In this document: positions 1-5,192 of the stretch, in pieces
Numbering within the stretch: position 1 is the first letter of the stretch
Layout of the letters: each line of letters begins with the position of its first letter
Source of the DNA: an uncultured Chthonomonas sp.
GTDB lineage: Bacteria > Armatimonadota > Chthonomonadetes > Chthonomonadales > CAJBBX01
Assembly: GCA_903886985.1 (NCBI GenBank)
Contig: CAISOI010000497.1
Span: forward strand, 1 to 5,192
Direction of reading: 5' to 3'
Length of the DNA stretch: 5,192 bases
Translations under genes and position numbers: made by a program
The notes under the pieces: generated by a model
The model's input: the letters and a program-made list of their open reading frames with translations, nothing else
What the model was told of the DNA's origin: nothing
Databases searched by the model: none

Positions 1-513
1 CAGCAGCTTCCCGACGTGTTGCGGGCAATCTCTTTCAATTTGGTTCCACTCTATATCAGCAGCATGTTGTATCAGTTTCTCATTGCGCAAAAGAAGAATG
101 CTATCTGGAGCATCTTTCTGAGCATCACCGTAATGATAAATTACTTCTCCTCGCTCTGGTTGGTCCCATATTATCGGGATCACTATCACAATGGAGCGAT
201 CGGAGCAGTTGCCTCGCTTGTGGTTGCAGAAATCGCCACAACCATAATGGCTATAATCGTACTTAAGAACATTCCGTTCGATCGCTCAACCATCGTGCGA
301 ATTTTGAAAGCAGTCGTAGCAACATTTTTCATGGTAGTTGTAATGTGGCTCACCAATCGGCTAATGTTATTGATACCATTAGCGCTTGGAGTTGCTACGT
401 TCTCGTTTATCGCCTGGAAACTTCATGTACTTGGTGCGGAAGAACAGGCAAAGTTGGTTGACTTAATTGGGCGCAAATTGAAGTTAAAACGCAAAACTGC
501 GACGGGTCCTTAA
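1..513 (+). CDS. Polysaccharide flippase, C-terminal part (Wzx-like), 5' end cut by window
   Basis: Inferred to move lipid-linked glycan units across the inner membrane. The reading frame is open to the left edge: five codons (QQLPD) precede the GTG at 16, so that GTG is probably an internal valine and the gene starts outside the window. Counted from the GTG, about five hydrophobic segments are visible, near residues 3-24, 29-51, 60-84, 96-112 and 115-135, followed by a basic cytoplasmic tail rich in Lys and Arg. The pattern of Asn42, a Leu-Val-Pro at 49-51, a Gly-Ala-rich helix from 60 and Glu72 is typical of the C-terminal half of MATE/MurJ-like polysaccharide transporters. The neighbouring deoxysugar and heptose genes support a surface-glycan role. 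It could instead be another member of the same exporter superfamily. The class is fairly sure; the exact substrate is unknown. Confidence 0.72.
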   Translation, partial: QQLPDVLRAISFNLVPLYISSMLYQFLIAQKKNAIWSIFLSITVMINYFSSLWLVPYYRDHYHNGAIGAVASLVVAEIATTIMAIIVLKNIPFDRSTIVRILKAVVATFFMVVVMWLTNRLMLLIPLALGVATFSFIAWKLHVLGAEEQAKLVDLIGRKLKLKRKTATGP

Positions 514-548
514 CGCCGCTTCTATATATTGATTCATTGGAGATGTGA

Positions 549-1001
549 ATGGAAAGTGTAATGCCAGGTGTCGTTATTAAGCCCTTAAAACAGTTTGTGG
601 ATTCTAGAGGATGGCTGGTGGAACTTTTCCGCTCCGACGAATTGGCAAAAGATGTTTATCCAGAAATGGGATATGTCTCCATGACGCACCCGGGAGTTGC
701 ACGGGGGCCACATGAGCATCGTGATCAGACAGATGGTTTTTGTTTCCTTTCTGGTTCCTTGCGATTGACTATTTGGGAAAATCGCGAAGGCCGTGAAAAG
801 ATTCGCGAATCGTTTGAAGTGGGCGAGAACAATCCTGTATTTGTATTGATTCCGCCGGGAGTCGTTCATGCATATGAGAACATTGGCGAGACTGGCGGAC
901 TTGTTTTGAATTTCCCCAACAAGCTCTATGCGGGTCCGAACAAATCGGAACCCGTTGATGAGATTCGTCATGAAGAGATAGATTCGGAGTTTAAACTTTG
1001 A
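549..1001 (+). CDS. rmlC: Short RmlC-family epimerase (dTDP-4-dehydrorhamnose 3,5-epimerase-like)
   Basis: Predicted cytoplasmic cupin enzyme epimerising a dTDP-4-keto-6-deoxyhexose, the product of the RmlB encoded next. Visible motifs are DSRGWLVELF at residues 18-27 (the family's D-x-RG-x-hydrophobic-E-x-F start), RGPHEH at 52-57 with His55 in the place of the catalytic His, a cupin core with FLSGSLRLTIW at 66-76, PPGVVHAY at 102-109, and Tyr127 near the usual active-site Tyr. At 150 residues it is shorter than classical RmlC (about 180) and ends before the region that carries the aspartate of the His-Asp dyad. It belongs to a shorter subgroup, and its exact reaction (3,5-, 3- or 5-epimerase, or a ketoisomerase) is uncertain. 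The ATG at 549 has GGAG at 539-542, six bases upstream. The gene lies 35 bp after the flippase and overlaps rmlB by 4 bp. Confidence 0.8.
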   Translation: MESVMPGVVIKPLKQFVDSRGWLVELFRSDELAKDVYPEMGYVSMTHPGVARGPHEHRDQTDGFCFLSGSLRLTIWENREGREKIRESFEVGENNPVFVLIPPGVVHAYENIGETGGLVLNFPNKLYAGPNKSEPVDEIRHEEIDSEFKL

Positions 1002-2035
1002 GCAATAGAGTTCTGTTGGTAACTGGTGGGGCAGGGTTCATCGGCTCCAATTTTGTAAGATACTGGCTGGATCGTTGCCCGAACGATCGCGTGGTGGTTC
1101 TGGATGCACTCACGTATGCAGGCAATCCAGCGAATTTTGCTATGCTGTCAGACAATCCACGTTTCCGATTTTATGCGGGCCGCATCGAAGACTCGACAGT
1201 AGTCAACGGCATATTCCGCGTAGAAGGTATTACGCACGTCGTAAACTTTGCTGCCGAGAGTCACAACGATCGATCCATGTTGGAGCCGACTCGTCTGATT
1301 GCAACCAACGTGGCTGGTGTCTCCGTCTTAATGGAAGCGGCAAAGGCTTTTGGTTCTGAGCGTGTGGTCCATGTTTCAACCGACGAAGTTTACGGCGAAA
1401 TTCAGACAGGCAAGTTTAAAGAGACAGACCCACTTCTTCCGCGCCAACCCTATTCCGCCGGTAAAGCCGGAGGCGAGATGCAGGTCCGTGCCCACAACAT
1501 TGCGTATGGCGTTCCAACAGTGGTCACTCGTGGCTGCAACACCTTCGGTCCCTATCAGTTTCCCGAAAAGCTCATCCCGTTCTTTATCACGCGAGCTTTT
1601 CAAGACAAAAAGGTGCCGGTTTACGGCGATGGCCAACAGATCCGGGACTGGATTCATGTATTGGATCACTGCGAAGGCATTGCCATTGCTCTCGAAAATG
1701 GAACCATCGGAGAAGCCTATAACATTGGTGGGATTGTTGAACGTCCCAACATTGACATTACAAAGATAATTTTGCAAACGCTGGGCAAAGGCGAAGAGCT
1801 GATTAAGTACATTCCTGATCCGCGAGGCAAGGGACATGATCAGCGTTATGCCGTCGATTCGACTAAGATTGCCGCTATAGGTTGGGCGCCAAAACACGAT
1901 TTCGATACCCACCTGATTGAGACAATTCACTGGTATGTCAACAACAGGGCGTGGTGGCAGCCAATCCTCGATTCTTCGGATTATCAGACATTTGTAAACC
2001 GATATTACGGTCCCGGACTTGGGAGTGATCTTTGA
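998..2035 (+). CDS. rmlB: dTDP-glucose 4,6-dehydratase
   Basis: Short-chain dehydrogenase/reductase-fold enzyme converting dTDP-D-glucose to dTDP-4-keto-6-deoxy-D-glucose with bound NAD, the committed step to dTDP-rhamnose and related deoxysugars. Seen in the 345-residue product: the NAD-binding GGAGFIG at residues 10-16, AAESHNDRS at 85-93, STDEVYG at 127-133 (Thr-Asp-Glu catalytic set), YSAGK at 152-156 (the YxxxK pair) and GPYQFPEKLIP at 184-194. Length is normal for the family. Small departures from consensus are Asn in ESHNDRS (usually Val) and CNTFGP where the family usually has NNYGP. The TTG start at 998 is needed because the Rossmann motif begins at residue 5 and no alternative lies close by. 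GGAG at 986-989 is eight bases upstream. The start overlaps the rmlC stop in TTGA, so translation is probably coupled. Confidence 0.93.
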   Translation: MSNRVLLVTGGAGFIGSNFVRYWLDRCPNDRVVVLDALTYAGNPANFAMLSDNPRFRFYAGRIEDSTVVNGIFRVEGITHVVNFAAESHNDRSMLEPTRLIATNVAGVSVLMEAAKAFGSERVVHVSTDEVYGEIQTGKFKETDPLLPRQPYSAGKAGGEMQVRAHNIAYGVPTVVTRGCNTFGPYQFPEKLIPFFITRAFQDKKVPVYGDGQQIRDWIHVLDHCEGIAIALENGTIGEAYNIGGIVERPNIDITKIILQTLGKGEELIKYIPDPRGKGHDQRYAVDSTKIAAIGWAPKHDFDTHLIETIHWYVNNRAWWQPILDSSDYQTFVNRYYGPGLGSDL

Positions 2036-2511
2036 GTAACGCTGGCAAAGTGACTAGCCGTTCAGCACTGGCTGAATTATGCAAGGATTACAAACAGAAC
2101 GGTAAAGTCGTGGTCTTCACGAATGGCTGCTTCGACATCCTGCATGTGGGGCATGCGAGGTATTTGGAGCAAGCCAAGGCACTCGGCGACGTATTGGTTG
2201 TTGGTGTGAATAGTGACCGTTCCGTTAAGGCATTAAAAGGGGAATCCCGCCCCGTGACATCCGAAGATGAGCGAGCAGAAATGATTGCTCATCTCGGATG
2301 CGTCGACTATGTTTGCATCTTCGACGAGGGGACCCCTGTCGAACTCATTCGTGCCCTCGCGCCGTCCATTCATACAAAAGGTGGCGACTATCTTGCGAGC
2401 GATCTGCCAGAAGCAGGCGTCGTAATCGAGCTGGGAGGCAGAGTTGAGATTTTGCCGCTTGTCCCGGGCAAGTCTACCAGTTACATCCTGCAAAAAATCG
2501 TGACTTTGTGA
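2032..2511 (+). CDS. rfaE2: D-glycero-beta-D-manno-heptose 1-phosphate adenylyltransferase (stand-alone)
   Basis: Nucleotidyltransferase predicted to make ADP-heptose from heptose 1-phosphate and ATP for the LPS inner core or a heptose-containing glycan. The 159-residue product is the nucleotidyltransferase half only; the sugar-kinase half of fused HldE is absent, so a separate kinase gene would be expected elsewhere. Seen: FTNGCFDILHVGH at 29-41 with the HxGH signature at 38-41, NSDRSVKALKG at 60-70, SRPV at 72-75, KGGDY at 116-120, and STSYILQKI at 148-156 near the end, all in the order of RfaE2 proteins. The TTG start at 2032 sits in a TTGA overlap with the rmlB stop and has GGGAG at 2021-2025. 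A GTG at 2050 is possible but lacks a good ribosome site. A related cytidylyltransferase acting on another sugar or polyol phosphate is the main alternative. Confidence 0.87.
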   Translation: MSNAGKVTSRSALAELCKDYKQNGKVVVFTNGCFDILHVGHARYLEQAKALGDVLVVGVNSDRSVKALKGESRPVTSEDERAEMIAHLGCVDYVCIFDEGTPVELIRALAPSIHTKGGDYLASDLPEAGVVIELGGRVEILPLVPGKSTSYILQKIVTL

Positions 2512-2536
2512 TCGACGGAGGACTATTCTGCCACCA

Positions 2537-2680
2537 AATGCCTCTGTAAAGGCACCCTTCTTTGACCTTTGGAGCGCGGGCGTCCCGCCCGCATTTGCCT
2601 TTGTAGGGCGCAGGCCAGCGTGTTTGCCCACCGTCACATATTCCCGTCCGGTGGAGAGGGGGCCGAAGGGCGGGGTGGTG
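2537..2680. repeat. GC-rich palindromic intergenic repeat (REP-like)
   Basis: About 70% G+C across 2571-2680, sharply different from what follows. It contains a perfect 7-bp inverted repeat, GCGGGCG at 2576-2582 and CGCCCGC at 2586-2592, with a 3-base loop. Two imperfect direct copies of a motif, about 57 bases apart, flank this palindrome: TGCCTCTGTA at 2539 and TGCCTTTGTA at 2596, each followed by a G-rich end. The first copy can also form a 5-bp hairpin (TGCCT/AGGCA, 2539-2554). Read on the minus strand it gives the peptide AGGTPAL, a string I associate with spurious small proteins translated from dispersed intergenic repeats in Acidobacteriota and similar genomes. That link is from memory and needs a genome-wide count. 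Confidence 0.6.
2576..2592 (+). terminator. Possible transcript-end hairpin after rfaE2
   Basis: A GC-only 7-bp stem with a 3-base loop lies 64 bases after the rfaE2 stop, where the operon's transcript could end. It has no run of T after it (ATTTGCC follows), so it is not a canonical Rho-independent terminator. It may simply be part of the repeat, acting at most as an RNA 3'-end stabiliser. Confidence 0.25.
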
Positions 2681-2802
2681 TATTACTTATCATCAGTAAC
2701 TGCCGATAATTGCTTTCTAACTACGAAGCGAAACGGAAGTGGGGAGTAAAGGGTGTATCATAACTGATGTCAAACCGAAAATAACAAACGACATTTCGAA
2801 TA

Positions 2803-2913
2803 GATATCAAGTGTTCCATCTGCGGGGACCTGTAAGGACGATCACCCAAGAATCAAGATTTGTAAACTGAGAGGGATAATCACGGTTCTTCAAACTAACA
2901 ACACTTGAATATC
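2803..2913. repeat. Imperfect inverted repeat, 13/14-nt arms
   Basis: GATATCAAGTGTT at 2803-2815 pairs with AACACTTGAATATC at 2900-2913. Nine bases are perfectly complementary, followed by a one-base bulge and a further four to five pairs. The arms are 84 bases apart, inside the AT-rich leader of the methyltransferase. It might be a folded leader RNA, a protein-binding pair or the remains of a mobile element. Chance is also possible in AT-rich sequence. Confidence 0.35.
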
Positions 2914-3045
2914 AAAATGGCACCGCTCACATGTCGAAGTTATCGTTGTGTCTATTAGGGTTCGGGTGTAAGAGAGATCAACATCTCAGTTCAAGAATCG
3001 CGCTCAGAGGAGACACAGAATAAATTAGTTAGAATGCTTGCCTGA

Positions 3046-3073
3046 TTGGTCGATGACAAACGAGTTATATAAT
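3046..3073 (+). promoter_or_regulatory. Putative sigma70-type promoter of the methyltransferase gene
   Basis: A perfect TATAAT lies at 3068-3073, with TTGGTC (3 of 6 to the TTGACA consensus) at 3046-3051, 16 bases upstream. Transcription would begin about 3080 and give a leader of some 20-25 bases. The weak -35 box makes this a modest promoter. No controller-protein gene or obvious C-box is visible nearby. Confidence 0.5.
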
Positions 3074-3090
3074 GATGCTAATTGAAAGTA

Positions 3091-3098
3091 AGAAGGGA
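3091..3098 (+). promoter_or_regulatory. Ribosome binding site of the methyltransferase
   Basis: AGAAGGGA with its AAGGG core at 3093-3097, six bases before the ATG at 3104. It supports this start, which also places methyltransferase motif I at the usual distance from the N-terminus. Confidence 0.6.
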
Positions 3099-3103
3099 TT
3101 GCA

Positions 3104-4282
3104 ATGAATTTTAGACTTGGAGAACTCTTTTGCGGTCCTGGCGGTATGGCACTCGGCGCAACACGTTCTGCGGTGACCACTCCGAACGGCGAAATATATT
3201 CGATTAGTCACGCGTGGGCAAACGATTACGATAAGGACACGTGTGACACTTACAGGGCAAATATATGTCCGAAATCGCCTGACACAGTAGTTTGTAAAGA
3301 CATTCGCAAACTTGATGTCGACACTTTGAAACGAATCTCAGACATTGAAGGATTTGCATTCGGCTTTCCCTGCAATGACTTCAGTCTAGTCGGAGAGCAA
3401 AAGGGCATGGACGGGTTATTCGGCCCACTTTACACATATGGAATAAAGATGCTACATCACTTTCAGCCGATGTTCTTCGTTGCCGAAAATGTTGGGGGGC
3501 TCAATTCAGCAAATGATGGGAGCGCTCTTAATACAATCCTAAATGAACTTCACAAGGCAGGATACAATTTAACTCCACACCTGTATAAATTTGAAGAATA
3601 TGGGATTCCACAAGCACGACATAGAATCCTAATTGTTGGCATCCGAGCAGATATTGATATTGAATTCAGAGTTCCCTTACCAATCAACGCAGTGGTTAAA
3701 ACTAGCCGACAAGCTATAGAGGAACCTCCTATACCAGCTAACGCAACAAACCAAGAATACACCCAACAGTCGGCTCAAGTTGTGGAACGCTTGAAACATA
3801 TACTCCCGGGACAAAACGCATTCACTGCTTCCATGCCAGATAATTTGCGACTGAATATCAAAGGTGTAACCATCAGCCAAATATATAGACGGTTAGATCC
3901 GGATAAACCCGCGTATACCATTACTGGGAGCGGCGGCGGCGGGACACACGTTTATCATTGGGAAGAAAACCGAGCATTAACTAACAGGGAGCGAGCACGA
4001 TTGCAAACCTTTCCCGATGATTTTGTTTTTCATGGGCCGAAAGAGAGTGTTCGCAAACAGATAGGTATGGCTGTCCCACCACAAGGTGCAGAAATCGTAT
4101 TCACCGCCATACTCAAATCTTTTGCAAACATTGGATACCCACACAGATATGGCAACATCACTCCGCGGACCTCTGCTATACCTCCGCCAATACAAAAGTG
4201 CTCAAATGGACAAATGGCACTCGCAGTATGGGAACCCAATAAAGCGTACTCTTTGGAGGCCATGGAAAGGGTTACTAAGTGA
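3104..4282 (+). CDS. DNA (cytosine-5)-methyltransferase of a type II R-M system
   Basis: Transfers a methyl group from S-adenosylmethionine to carbon 5 of cytosine in its recognition site, protecting host DNA from the partner nuclease. All main C5-methyltransferase motifs appear in order in the 392-residue product: motif I FCGPGG at 9-14 (cofactor binding), motif IV GFPCNDFS at 87-94 with catalytic Cys90, motif VI ENV at 128-130, motif VIII QARHR at 170-174, motif IX around RLDPDKPAYTIT at 263-274 with RERARLQTFPDDF at 295-307, and motif X GMAVPP at 321-326. The variable target-recognition segment is short, about residues 180-262. A tail of about 60 residues after motif X is unassigned. It appears complete and active. 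It overlaps the following nuclease gene by GTGA. Its target sequence cannot be read from the protein alone. Confidence 0.95.
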   Translation: MNFRLGELFCGPGGMALGATRSAVTTPNGEIYSISHAWANDYDKDTCDTYRANICPKSPDTVVCKDIRKLDVDTLKRISDIEGFAFGFPCNDFSLVGEQKGMDGLFGPLYTYGIKMLHHFQPMFFVAENVGGLNSANDGSALNTILNELHKAGYNLTPHLYKFEEYGIPQARHRILIVGIRADIDIEFRVPLPINAVVKTSRQAIEEPPIPANATNQEYTQQSAQVVERLKHILPGQNAFTASMPDNLRLNIKGVTISQIYRRLDPDKPAYTITGSGGGGTHVYHWEENRALTNRERARLQTFPDDFVFHGPKESVRKQIGMAVPPQGAEIVFTAILKSFANIGYPHRYGNITPRTSAIPPPIQKCSNGQMALAVWEPNKAYSLEAMERVTK

Positions 4283-5192
4283 TTACACAAGAACTGTTGT
4301 CGACCATATTAATCAAGCCAGCTCTGGAAGATGCTGATGAACTGTTCATTATTTCTGGATACGCATCGCCAGCATTTGCCTCAGCCCACCTCGAAGCTAT
4401 AATCAAGAAGAAAAAACGTCCAAGCATCAAATTGTTACTCGGTATGTTTCCTCGGATTGGAAATTTACCATTGAATCACAAAGCTTTCCAAGCACTATCT
4501 TCAACTGATTTTCCAGGTTCATTCGAGTGTAGATATAACGCTCAAAAGCCCCTAGTCCACGTTAAAGCCTATTCTTGGTACAAAGACAACGCTCCTTATC
4601 GCGGTTTTGTGGGTTCAGCCAACTATTCCCGTAACGGCTTCGAAGGATCCCAAATCGAAGCAATGGTGTTGCATGATCCTGAAATAATTAAGAAGGAATT
4701 CGATTGTCTTTGGAACAAAGGAATCGATTGCAGGGAGTCCGATGCCGATAAATTAGTTAGTGTTGCCATAAATGAATTCGAAGAGCAGAAGCAAATAGAT
4801 GGAACAACTGATGGAACAGTAGCTACCGGCAAGGGATCGGATTGGATAAAACTATCCCTCCTTGCAGATTTTGGTGAGACCCACAATAAGGGTGGTTTGA
4901 ATTGGGGTCACCGTGACAAGAGGGAATTGAACCAAGCATATATACCGGTTCCCGCCGAAATAGGAAGAATGGGATTCTTCCCTCCATTGAGGAGACCCTT
5001 TACAGTGATTACCGACGACGATAAGAGTTTATTTTGCGTAATGGCACAGCCGAAGGTAAAGGACGGTGTCATACCGCATGCAATTCACACCATCTGCGAA
5101 CCCATTTCGGGAAAGCGCTCGCGCAGCGTGCGGTACATCAGATGGTGCAGCGCCACCCGGTTCCACACCTTGGTCTGCTGCACCGTCGGGGC
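4279..5192 (+). CDS. PLD-superfamily restriction endonuclease (NgoFVII/NgoAVII type), 3' end altered or cut
   Basis: Predicted type II nuclease partner of the methyltransferase. The frame is open from GTG 4279 to the window edge (304 codons). AAAGGG at 4266-4271, seven bases upstream, and the GTGA overlap support this start; the first in-frame ATG (4444) would lose the N-terminal IISGYAS at 24-30. The PLD active-site pair is visible: HVK at 94-96 and GSANYS at 112-117, with Glu127 shortly after. In this family (BfiI, NgoAVII) two subunits form one metal-independent active site. The second part, LNWGHRDKR at 207-215, AYIPVP at 220-225 and FFPP...FTVITDD at 233-247, resembles the C-terminal B3-like DNA-recognition region. 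Resemblance stops near AIHT (268-271, about 5091), where base composition changes. The last 33 residues are probably foreign and the true C-terminus is missing. Confidence 0.83.
   Translation, partial: MITQELLSTILIKPALEDADELFIISGYASPAFASAHLEAIIKKKKRPSIKLLLGMFPRIGNLPLNHKAFQALSSTDFPGSFECRYNAQKPLVHVKAYSWYKDNAPYRGFVGSANYSRNGFEGSQIEAMVLHDPEIIKKEFDCLWNKGIDCRESDADKLVSVAINEFEEQKQIDGTTDGTVATGKGSDWIKLSLLADFGETHNKGGLNWGHRDKRELNQAYIPVPAEIGRMGFFPPLRRPFTVITDDDKSLFCVMAQPKVKDGVIPHAIHTICEPISGKRSRSVRYIRWCSATRFHTLVCCTVG
5085..5192 (-). CDS. C-terminal fragment of an unidentified gene, entering from the right edge
   Basis: On the minus strand a 35-codon reading runs from the window edge to a TGA at 5087-5085. 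Codon use is striking: 31 of 35 codons end in G or C. The peptide includes VWNRVALHHLMY and LRERFPEMGSQM, which look like genuine protein rather than a shadow frame. I do not recognise the family securely. The stop falls exactly where the composition changes, so it may be created by the junction and the gene truncated there. The alternative is that the high GC of this tail makes any frame look coding. Confidence 0.4.
   Translation of the reverse strand, partial: APTVQQTKVWNRVALHHLMYRTLRERFPEMGSQMV

Larger units (their letters stand above)
2512..3103. other. Gene-free stretch between glycan operon and restriction locus
   Basis: I found no convincing protein gene on either strand here. The left part, to about 2680, is GC-rich and repeat-like; from 2681 the sequence is AT-rich (52 G+C in 2681-2820, about 37%). 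A strong GGAGGA at 2517-2522 follows rfaE2 without a standard start codon at the right distance. The AT-rich part carries an imperfect inverted repeat and, at its right end, the promoter and ribosome site of the methyltransferase. A 30-codon reading from ATG 2931 to 3023 has no ribosome site and no recognisable product. Confidence 0.7.

Noticed and set aside
585..971. Minus-strand 128-codon reading opposite the RmlC-like gene
   Set aside because: Antisense shadow of a gene with clear family motifs; no ribosome site or recognisable motif of its own.
1376..1930. Minus-strand 184-codon reading inside rmlB
   Set aside because: Fully antisense to rmlB, whose motifs are intact; the composition is that of a mirrored coding strand.
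2233..2637. Minus-strand 134-codon reading across the end of rfaE2 and the repeat
   Set aside because: Its start lies in the dispersed-repeat sequence (AGGTPAL peptide) and the rest is antisense to rfaE2; typical spurious repeat protein.
2931..3023. Possible 30-codon small protein before the methyltransferase, considered as a controller (C) protein
   Set aside because: No ribosome binding site, too short for a helix-turn-helix controller, and no family resemblance.
3926..3946. GGC-rich run in the methyltransferase, considered as a slippage/phase-variation tract
   Set aside because: It encodes the glycine run next to motif IX that is normal for the family, and the frame is intact; the repeat is only three perfect GGC units, with no sign of length variation.
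4086..4337. Plus-strand 83-codon reading over the methyltransferase-nuclease joint
   Set aside because: Out-of-frame shadow of two overlapping genes that both have clear motifs.
4623..4886. Minus-strand 87-codon reading in the nuclease gene
   Set aside because: Antisense to the PLD nuclease frame, which carries the HxK and GSxN motifs and explains this stretch.

Overview
The window reads as a Gram-negative genome with a polysaccharide/LPS biosynthesis operon on the left (1-2511) and a type II restriction-modification locus on the right (3104 to about 5091). A repeat-bearing, gene-free stretch of about 590 bp separates them. All real genes are on the + strand, except a possible fragment at the far right edge. 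The window is too short to name a taxon. A short GC-rich palindromic repeat near 2540-2680 is of a kind I associate with Acidobacteriota and some other soil phyla, but that is a weak clue.

Left block: the C-terminal part of a multispanning polysaccharide flippase (Wzx-like) is followed by a short RmlC-family sugar-nucleotide epimerase, dTDP-glucose 4,6-dehydratase (RmlB) and a stand-alone heptose-1-phosphate adenylyltransferase (RfaE2). The last three genes are tightly packed. Both of the later genes start with TTG inside a 4-bp TTGA overlap with the previous stop, so translational coupling is likely. Together they would supply dTDP-deoxysugar and ADP-heptose precursors and membrane export for a surface glycan.

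Middle: after rfaE2 comes a strong Shine-Dalgarno sequence with no standard start codon behind it. A GC-rich (about 70%) repeat follows, and at about 2680/2681 the composition drops abruptly to about 37% GC. The AT-rich side has no convincing gene. It holds an imperfect inverted repeat and, just before 3104, a promoter-like TATAAT and a ribosome binding site.

Right block: a complete C5-cytosine DNA methyltransferase overlaps by 4 bp (GTGA) a second gene that starts with GTG at 4279 and stays open to the window edge. I read that gene as a PLD-superfamily restriction endonuclease of the NgoFVII/NgoAVII type, with an HxK...GSxN active site and a C-terminal recognition region. The two make a plausible M-then-R type II system. 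Its lower GC and the sharp left boundary suggest acquisition by transfer.

Right edge: from about 5090 the sequence becomes about 66% GC, and the minus strand shows a 35-codon open reading with 31 of 35 codons ending in G or C. The endonuclease reading loses its family resemblance at the same point. This is either a real junction, such as an insertion or deletion that truncated the nuclease gene, or a chimeric assembly end.
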